Source: DAOTXL01 sp034434895
Lineage (GTDB): Bacteria; Chloroflexota; Anaerolineae; JAAYZQ01
DNA length: 31,579 nucleotides
Direction: 5' to 3'
NCBI GenBank assembly: GCA_034434895.1
Contig: DAOTYI010000188.1
Coordinates: forward strand, 1-31,579
Shown here: positions 26,986 to 31,579 of the stretch, piece by piece
How the letters are laid out: the number at the start of each line of letters is the position of its first letter
Position numbering within the stretch: position 1 is the stretch's first letter
Notes under the pieces: model-generated
Database searches by the model: none
Told to the model about the DNA's origin: nothing
Seen by the model: the letters and a program-made list of their open reading frames with translations, nothing else
Translations under genes and position numbers: made by a program

Positions 26986-29031
26986 ATGCACGGTTTTGGC
27001 GGCGGACCTCGCCACATCCTGGCTCAAGAGAGCAGAAAACCGACCCGCGTAGGCGCCACTCTGGGCCGCCTGGCCCGCTATTTTGGGCCCTACTGGCCGC
27101 TATTGCTCGGCGTCCTGGCGCTGATCCTGGGCAGCACCTATGTCCAGGTGGTGCAGCCCAAACTGACCGGCCAGGCAGTGGACTGTTACCTGACGCCGGC
27201 CCTGGCCAGCCGCATGGCCGGGAGCAGCCAGGGGCTGCCCGGCGGAGCCCTGACCGGGCAGACGATGATGGGCACGGTGCGCAGCTCCTCTCAGGCCAAC
27301 TGCTGGCTCGGCACGCCCGGTCCCGGTGCCGCGGCCGGAGAGTATGTCCGAGGTCTGGGGCGGCTCATCCTGCTCATCGTCGGTCTGTTCACGGCCGGCT
27401 CCCTGATGAGCGGCCTCCAATTCTACCTGATGGCCTGGGTTGGCCAACATGTGCTCAAGAACCTGCGGGTGGAGCTTTTTCGCCACCTGCACCGCCTGTC
27501 GCTGAGCTACTACGCCGAGAATGAAGCCGGCAACATCATGAGCCGGATCACCAACGACATGGACACCCTGCAACAGGCGATCAGCTTTGTCCTGGTCCAG
27601 GTCAGCAGCGGCCTCCTGCTCCTGGTCTGGGTGACCATCACCATGCTGACCACAAGCTGGACATATGCCCTGATCTGCATGACGGCCGTGCCGTTCATGG
27701 TCCTGGCCACCTGGTGGTTCTCGACTCAGGCGCGGCGGGCTTTTCGCCGCACCCGCCTGGCCATCGGTCAGGTCAACGCCGACCTGCAGGAGAGCATCGC
27801 CGGTGTGCGCGAAGTGCAGGCCTTTGGCCGCGAGGAGGCCAACATCGAGAGCTTCCGCCAGGTCAACGCCGCCAACCGCGACGCCAATATCCGGGCCGCG
27901 TCGTTCACCGCGGCCATGGGCCCCAGCCTGGAGGCGCTCGGCTATGTGGCCATGGCCGTCACCACCATCGTCGGCGGCATCTTTTTGTTGCGTGGGCAGT
28001 CGTTGGCCGGGACCGCCGTCTCCCTGGGCCTGGTCATCACCTTCATGCAGTATGTCCAGCGTTTCAACCAGCCGATCCAGCAGATCTCGGTGATGTGGAC
28101 CAACCTGCAAAGCGCCGTGGCCGGGGCCGAGCGCATCTTTGGCCTGCTGGATACCGTGCCCGATGTGCAGGATCGGCCCGACGCCGTGCCCCTGCCGCCC
28201 ATCACCGGCCTGGTTGAGTTCGACCATGTCGAAGCGGCCTACCTGCCCGGCATCCCGGTGCTCCACGACGTGAGCTTTCGGGCGGAGCCGGGCCAGATGG
28301 TGGCCATTGTCGGGCCGACCGGGGCCGGCAAGACGACGATTATCAACCTGATCCCCCGCTTTTACGACGTGGTCGGGGGAGCGGTGCGCATTGACGGCTA
28401 TGATGTGCGCGATGTAACCGCCGCCAGCCTGCGCGCCCAGATCGGCATTGTGCTGCAAGACACCTTTCTGTTCAGCGATACGGTGCTGAACAATATCCGT
28501 TTCGGCCGGCCCGAAGCCAGCGACGAGGAGGTCAAGGCCGCCGCCCGCCTGGCCCATGCCGACGACTTTATCCAGCGCCTGCCCGACGGCTACAACACCC
28601 TCCTGGGCGAACGGGGCACCGGCTTGAGCCTGGGCCAGCGGCAACTGATCGCCATCGCCCGGGCCGCCCTTGCCAACCCGCGCATCCTGATCCTGGACGA
28701 GGCGACCTCCAGCGTGGATACCCGCACCGAGCGCCAGATCCAGCAGGCGTTGGAAGAGCTGTTAAAGGGGCGCACCAGCTTTGTCATCGCCCACCGGCTG
28801 AGCACCATCCGCAATGCCGACCAACTGCTGGTCCTCCAGGAAGGGCAGATCGTGGAGCGGGCGACCAGCAGGCCCGGGCGTTCGGCCCACGAGCAGTTGC
28901 TGGAGCAGGGTGGCGAGTACTACCGGCTTTATACCAGCCAGTTCCGGCAGGAACCGCCCGTCTCCCTCCCCGCCCCGGCGACGCCAGGTGGGGACGGACG
29001 GCGCCCCGAGGTGGTGGCCGTGGCAGCCTGA
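26986..29031 (+). CDS. ABC exporter half-transporter, catalytic ATPase subunit of a heterodimer
   Basis: A 681-aa exporter/ATPase fusion, 28 bp after its partner, with GGAGGAGAG ahead of the ATG. Walker A is GPTGAGKTTI (about 443-452), Walker B ILILDEATSSVD (about 567-578) with a proper catalytic Glu, and the switch His is present in FVIAHRLSTI (about 600). The signature is GLSLGQRQL (about 545-553): Leu replaces the first Gly of LSGGQ. This complements the partner's defects, so one composite ATP site is canonical and the other degenerate, as known for TM287/288-type pumps. The loop between the first two helices is unusually long (about residues 68-118, with ANCWLGTPGPGAAAG and Gly/Ser-rich sequence). 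The C-terminus ends in a Pro-rich tail. Confidence 0.95.
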   Translation: MHGFGGGPRHILAQESRKPTRVGATLGRLARYFGPYWPLLLGVLALILGSTYVQVVQPKLTGQAVDCYLTPALASRMAGSSQGLPGGALTGQTMMGTVRSSSQANCWLGTPGPGAAAGEYVRGLGRLILLIVGLFTAGSLMSGLQFYLMAWVGQHVLKNLRVELFRHLHRLSLSYYAENEAGNIMSRITNDMDTLQQAISFVLVQVSSGLLLLVWVTITMLTTSWTYALICMTAVPFMVLATWWFSTQARRAFRRTRLAIGQVNADLQESIAGVREVQAFGREEANIESFRQVNAANRDANIRAASFTAAMGPSLEALGYVAMAVTTIVGGIFLLRGQSLAGTAVSLGLVITFMQYVQRFNQPIQQISVMWTNLQSAVAGAERIFGLLDTVPDVQDRPDAVPLPPITGLVEFDHVEAAYLPGIPVLHDVSFRAEPGQMVAIVGPTGAGKTTIINLIPRFYDVVGGAVRIDGYDVRDVTAASLRAQIGIVLQDTFLFSDTVLNNIRFGRPEASDEEVKAAARLAHADDFIQRLPDGYNTLLGERGTGLSLGQRQLIAIARAALANPRILILDEATSSVDTRTERQIQQALEELLKGRTSFVIAHRLSTIRNADQLLVLQEGQIVERATSRPGRSAHEQLLEQGGEYYRLYTSQFRQEPPVSLPAPATPGGDGRRPEVVAVAA

Positions 29032-29109
29032 GCGGTCATCCTGGAACACCGGATGGGCGGAAATGACAGCAGTGACCTGGACAGGGCCCTGCGCCGTGAC
29101 CTGGAACTT

Positions 29110-29138
29110 TTGACAAAAATCGCTCCCTTAGATATCAT
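29110..29138 (+). promoter_or_regulatory. Promoter upstream of the nucleotidyltransferase remnant and dnaX
   Basis: -35 TTGACA (29110-29115), 17-bp spacer, -10 TATCAT (29133-29138). The inferred start is near 29145. It probably once served the nucleotidyltransferase gene at 29254. If it still works, it gives dnaX a leader of about 340 nt that contains the foldback element. I see no closer promoter for dnaX. Confidence 0.7.
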
Positions 29139-29253
29139 GGGGTAAAAGCCGTGGTCTCCCCCGGTTTGATTTGCGCCAACCAGGGATGCCAGGCTAAAGC
29201 CCGCCTCACACGTCAGGCAGGCAAGTGAATAGCCGCAACGAGCGCTATCTGGA

Positions 29254-29327
29254 ATGATTGTGCAAACGAAAGAGCAGATCTTATCCCTTATCCAGGAGCA
29301 TCAAAGCCAGATGAGAAGCCTGGGTGC
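29254..29327 (+). pseudogene. N-terminal remnant of a MNT-type nucleotidyltransferase
   Basis: The reading from ATG 29254, MIVQTKEQILSLIQEHQSQM then RSLG, has the pattern of the first helix of small MntA-type nucleotidyltransferases, which normally continue with a beta strand and a GSxxRG motif (LFGS). Here the reading runs straight into the MITE-like element at 29328 and becomes element-encoded low-complexity sequence until a stop at 29469. No remaining nucleotidyltransferase sequence or HepT partner follows, so the gene was truncated rather than merely split. The identification rests on about 24 residues and family memory, so it is tentative. The stretch 29032-29253 before it holds only the promoter above; no gene or terminator is seen there. 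Confidence 0.5.
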
Positions 29328-29454
29328 AAGAGCCTGTCTGAAAACCACCAAGGACACAAAGGACACCAGGAGCACCATGCGGTTTTTTTATTCGTTTCCT
29401 TCGTGTTCTTTGTGTCCTTTGTGTCTTTGTGGTAAGCTTTTCAGACTGGCTCTT
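29328..29454. mobile_element. MITE-like foldback element, copy 2
   Basis: A 127-bp non-coding element with 17-bp terminal inverted repeats AAGAGCCTGTCTGAAAA (29328-29344) and, read from the right end at 29454 on the minus strand, AAGAGCCAGTCTGAAAA (one mismatch). Inside each end is a purine-rich run built on the words AAGGACACAAAGG (left: ACCACCAAGGACAC; right: ACCACAAAGACACAAAGG), so the whole element folds back on itself. Copy 1 lies at 7915-8028. No transposase is in the window, so mobility would need to be supplied in trans. Confidence 0.8.
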
Positions 29455-29488
29455 AGACGACCAGCCTGAATAGCTACGGTGAGAATTC

Positions 29489-31150
29489 ATGGCCGCTCAG
29501 GCTCTCTATCTCAAATACCGCCCGCAGACCTTCGAGGAGGTCGTCGGCCAGGAGCCGATCACCCGCACGTTGCGCAATGCGCTGCGCCAGGGCCGGATCC
29601 GCCACGCCTACCTGTTCACCGGGCCGAGGGGCACCGGCAAGACGACCACCGCCCGGCTGCTGGCCAAGGCGGTCAATTGCCAGGCTCCGGAGGCCGAACG
29701 GCCCTGCAACGCCTGCCCCCTGTGCCGGGCGGTCAACGAGGGCCGGCTGCTGGACCTGATCGAGATTGACGCCGCCAGCAACCGGGGGATTGACGAGATC
29801 CGCGACATCCGTGAAAAGGTCAGCTTCCGACCCGGCGAAGGGCGCTTCAAGGTGTACGTCCTGGACGAAGCGCACATGCTCACCGAACCGGCCTTCAACG
29901 CCCTGCTCAAGACCCTGGAGGAGCCGCCGCCCCACGTCATCTTTACTCTGGTGACCACCGATCCGCACAAGATCCCGGCGACCATCACCTCCCGCTGCCA
30001 GCGGTTCGATTTCAAGCGCATCCCGCTGCGGGCCATCGTGGACCGGCTGGCCGCCATCGCTGCCCAGGAAGGGTTGACCGTGGAGCCGGCGGCGCTGGAG
30101 CTGATCGCCCGTCAGGGAGGCGGGGCCATGCGCGATGCCATCAGCCTGCTGGACCAACTGGCCAGTTACGGCCACGAGATCAGCCTGGAGCAGGTGCAGA
30201 TGGTATCGGGGGCCACTGCCGGGGAGGTAGCCGACAGGATGGCCACCTGCCTGGCCGAGGGGGATGTGGCCGGCGGCCTGGAGCTGATCAACCGGGCCAT
30301 CGAGGATGGCGCCGATCCCCGCCAGCTTGGCCGGGAAGTGGTCGAATATCTGCGCGGGTTGCTCCTGGTCAAAGAGGGAGCCGGCACGCGCCTGCTCAAC
30401 ACCACCGCCGAACAGGCTGCCCGGATGGAAGCCCTGGCCGGGCGGATGCCGGGGGCGCGGCTGCTGCGGGCCATCCGCCTGTTCAACGAGGCAGCCAACG
30501 ACCTGAAGAGCGGCCTGCAAACCATCCCCCAGTTGCCGCTGGAGATGGCCCTGGTGGAAAGCCTGCTGGAGCAGGCGGCGCCGATGGCTGTGCCCTCCCC
30601 GTCGGTGCGCCAGCAGGAGGCCCGCTCCGCTGCACCGCCTACCGGTCCGGGCGAAACACCGCTCCGCCCCACCGCGCCCGGAGCGGCAGCTCAACGCCAG
30701 ATCGGACAGCAGGCCCCCACTCCGCGTCCTGCACCGCCGGCCGGTGACCTGGCCCCGACCGGCCTGGAGCAGATCCGCGCCCGTTGGGATGAGATCATCC
30801 ACGAGGTGTATGCGCACAACAGGATGACGGCCGCCGTGCTCCGTTCCAACTGCCAGGTGGTGGACCTGGTCGGTGATGAACTGGTGCTCTCGTTTATCAG
30901 CGATCCGATCCGCCAGAAACTGAAAGACCAGAACCGCCGCCTGGAGGTCGAGGAAGCGCTACACCGCATCCTCAACTGCCGCTATCGCCTCAAACTGGTG
31001 CTGGCTTCCGAGTACACGCCCCGCCAGCCAGCGCCCCCGGCTCACGCCGAACCGGCCCCCGCCGGGCCGCCGCTCGACGACCAGGAGCTGGACCAGATCT
31101 CCCGCTGGGCGGCGGAGCGGGGTGGCCGGGCCAGGATTGTGGAACCGTAA
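29489..31150 (+). CDS. dnaX: DNA polymerase III subunit gamma/tau
   Basis: A 553-aa clamp-loader ATPase. Opening MAAQALYLKYRPQTFEEVVGQ is diagnostic. Walker A is GPRGTGKTT (45-53). The zinc module has Cys64, Cys73, Cys76 and Cys79. Walker B is VYVLDEAHML (122-131), sensor 1 lies in VTTDPHKIP (155-163) and SRC (168-170) gives the arginine finger. AAA+ domain III follows to about 360, then a Pro/Ala-rich linker (about 370-420) and a C-terminal tau-like domain (ARWDEIIHEVYAHNRM...LVLSFISDPIRQKLKDQN). GGTGAG lies 6 bp before the ATG. I see no A-rich slippery heptamer, so a programmed gamma frameshift is not evident. It is 12 bp upstream of ybaB, the usual order. Confidence 0.97.
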   Translation: MAAQALYLKYRPQTFEEVVGQEPITRTLRNALRQGRIRHAYLFTGPRGTGKTTTARLLAKAVNCQAPEAERPCNACPLCRAVNEGRLLDLIEIDAASNRGIDEIRDIREKVSFRPGEGRFKVYVLDEAHMLTEPAFNALLKTLEEPPPHVIFTLVTTDPHKIPATITSRCQRFDFKRIPLRAIVDRLAAIAAQEGLTVEPAALELIARQGGGAMRDAISLLDQLASYGHEISLEQVQMVSGATAGEVADRMATCLAEGDVAGGLELINRAIEDGADPRQLGREVVEYLRGLLLVKEGAGTRLLNTTAEQAARMEALAGRMPGARLLRAIRLFNEAANDLKSGLQTIPQLPLEMALVESLLEQAAPMAVPSPSVRQQEARSAAPPTGPGETPLRPTAPGAAAQRQIGQQAPTPRPAPPAGDLAPTGLEQIRARWDEIIHEVYAHNRMTAAVLRSNCQVVDLVGDELVLSFISDPIRQKLKDQNRRLEVEEALHRILNCRYRLKLVLASEYTPRQPAPPAHAEPAPAGPPLDDQELDQISRWAAERGGRARIVEP

Positions 31151-31162
31151 GGAGGAAGATTC

Positions 31163-31531
31163 ATGGCCAAAGGCAAAGGACGACGCATCCAGGCCAGCCG
31201 ACCGGGCGGTCGGCCGGACATCCGGCAACAGATCATGCGCTTGCAGGAACAGATGCTCCAGACCCAGGAGTCACTGGGCGAAGAGACGATCACCGCCACG
31301 GCCGGGGGCGGCGTCGTCAAAGTGGTGGTGACCGGCCAGCAGCGGGTGCAGGCGATCACCATTGACCCCGAGGTGGTGAACCCTGACGATGTGGAGATGC
31401 TCCAGGACCTGATTGTGGCCGCCGTTCGGGGAGCTCAGGATGCGGCCGCAGCGGCTCGGGAGGAGCGCATGGGGGAGTTCTCGGCGGGGCTCGAAGGCCT
31501 GGGCATTCCCGGTCTCGGATCCCTTTTGTAG
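31163..31531 (+). CDS. ybaB: YbaB/EbfC nucleoid-associated protein
   Basis: A 122-aa DNA-binding protein of the YbaB/EbfC family, small dimers that coat the nucleoid and are commonly encoded between dnaX and recR. An N-terminal basic tail (KGKGRRIQASRPGGRPD) is longer than in E. coli. The core is IRQQIMRLQEQMLQTQESLGEETITATAGGGVVKVVVTGQQRVQAITIDPEVV, read in consecutive segments, then DVEMLQDLIVAAVRGAQDAA and a Gly/Leu-rich end. AAGGAGGAAG lies ahead of the ATG, and the gene follows dnaX by 12 bp. recR would be expected just beyond the window; the last bases (GAGAGGAAG) could be its ribosome site. Confidence 0.93.
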   Translation: MAKGKGRRIQASRPGGRPDIRQQIMRLQEQMLQTQESLGEETITATAGGGVVKVVVTGQQRVQAITIDPEVVNPDDVEMLQDLIVAAVRGAQDAAAAAREERMGEFSAGLEGLGIPGLGSLL

Positions 31532-31569
31532 ACCCGCCGCGGGTCGGCGAAAGGGCAGCTTGCTACCCT
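31531..31569. repeat. Two hairpins after ybaB at the window edge
   Basis: GACCCGC-C-GCGGGTC (31531-31545) overlaps the last base of the ybaB stop. It is followed by AGGGCAG...CTACCCT (31552-31569), whose arms and internal C-A mismatch are the same as those of the hairpin at 7846-7868, but with a different, shorter apex (CTTG). No long T-run is visible before the window ends. Confidence 0.6.
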
Positions 31570-31579
31570 AGAGAGGAAG

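Noticed and set aside
27100..28644. 514-aa open frame antisense to the second ABC half-transporter
   Set aside because: Shadow of a gene with intact ATPase motifs; composition is biased and no domain is visible.
29489..31150. Programmed frameshift for a gamma subunit in dnaX
   Set aside because: No A-rich slippery heptamer or adjacent stem-loop could be found by eye.
1..31579. tRNA, rRNA, phage genes or a defence system
   Set aside because: No cloverleaf, rRNA motif, integrase, capsid or nuclease/helicase defence module was recognised anywhere in the window.

Overview
The window reads as a chromosomal piece of a high-GC bacterium, most likely a member of the Chloroflexota (Anaerolineae/Ardenticatenia-like). 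This is an inference from family content and style: several large GT-C membrane glycosyltransferases with a shared C-terminal beta domain, a Thr/Pro-rich secreted-protein tail, a dnaX-ybaB pair, and dense short hairpin repeats. No rRNA, tRNA, CRISPR array, phage module or transposase gene was seen. Codon use and strand logic are ordinary throughout, so this is core genome peppered with small non-coding repeats rather than an island.

Layout. 1-835 (+): the end of a Thr/Pro-rich protein, then a class-I glutamine-amidotransferase-like C26 hydrolase. 829-3451 (-): a GT4 glycosyltransferase and a polyprenyl-phosphate sugar-phosphate transferase, overlapping by 8 bp, behind a consensus promoter. 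3482-4714 (-): an RlmD-type 23S rRNA methyltransferase. 4729-4906: a hairpin-array repeat. 4906-7636 (-): a tightly coupled operon of three metal-dependent hydrolases (PhnP-like MBL, M20 peptidase, PIG-L deacetylase). 7637-8025: a gene-free stretch of foldbacks and a MITE-like element. 8026-10123 (-): four small membrane/zinc-ribbon proteins (DUF4013, zinc-ribbon/DUF4190, DUF4126, and a 67-aa single-pass protein). 10326-16834 (+): two GT-C mannosyltransferase-like enzymes and a YfhO-like membrane protein in one operon. 16831-17776 (-): phasin and PhaR-type PHA regulator. 18064-18534 (+): YbjN-like protein. 18663-20605 (+): membrane metallophosphoesterase and an HExxH membrane protease-like protein. 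20609-24243 (-): HAD phosphatase and a third, 980-aa GT-C enzyme. 24429-29031 (+): a TetR regulator and two half-transporters forming an asymmetric heterodimeric ABC exporter. 29032-29488: promoter, truncated nucleotidyltransferase remnant and second MITE-like element. 29489-31531 (+): dnaX and ybaB/ebfC.

The genes mostly belong to cell-envelope glycan assembly, small-molecule hydrolysis, export and DNA housekeeping. Nine sigma-70-type promoters can be read directly, all with exactly 17-bp spacers. Two genes appear to start at or within a base or two of their inferred transcription start (leaderless).

The most unusual signal is not a gene. It is a population of short hairpins, many sharing the same loop (TGGAA or CACAG) on different, perfectly paired stems. 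They occur alone, as divergent-promoter spacers, or as tandem arrays. One array is carried in frame inside a GT-C glycosyltransferase, and two single hairpins lie in frame in its neighbour. I do not recognise a named repeat family for these.
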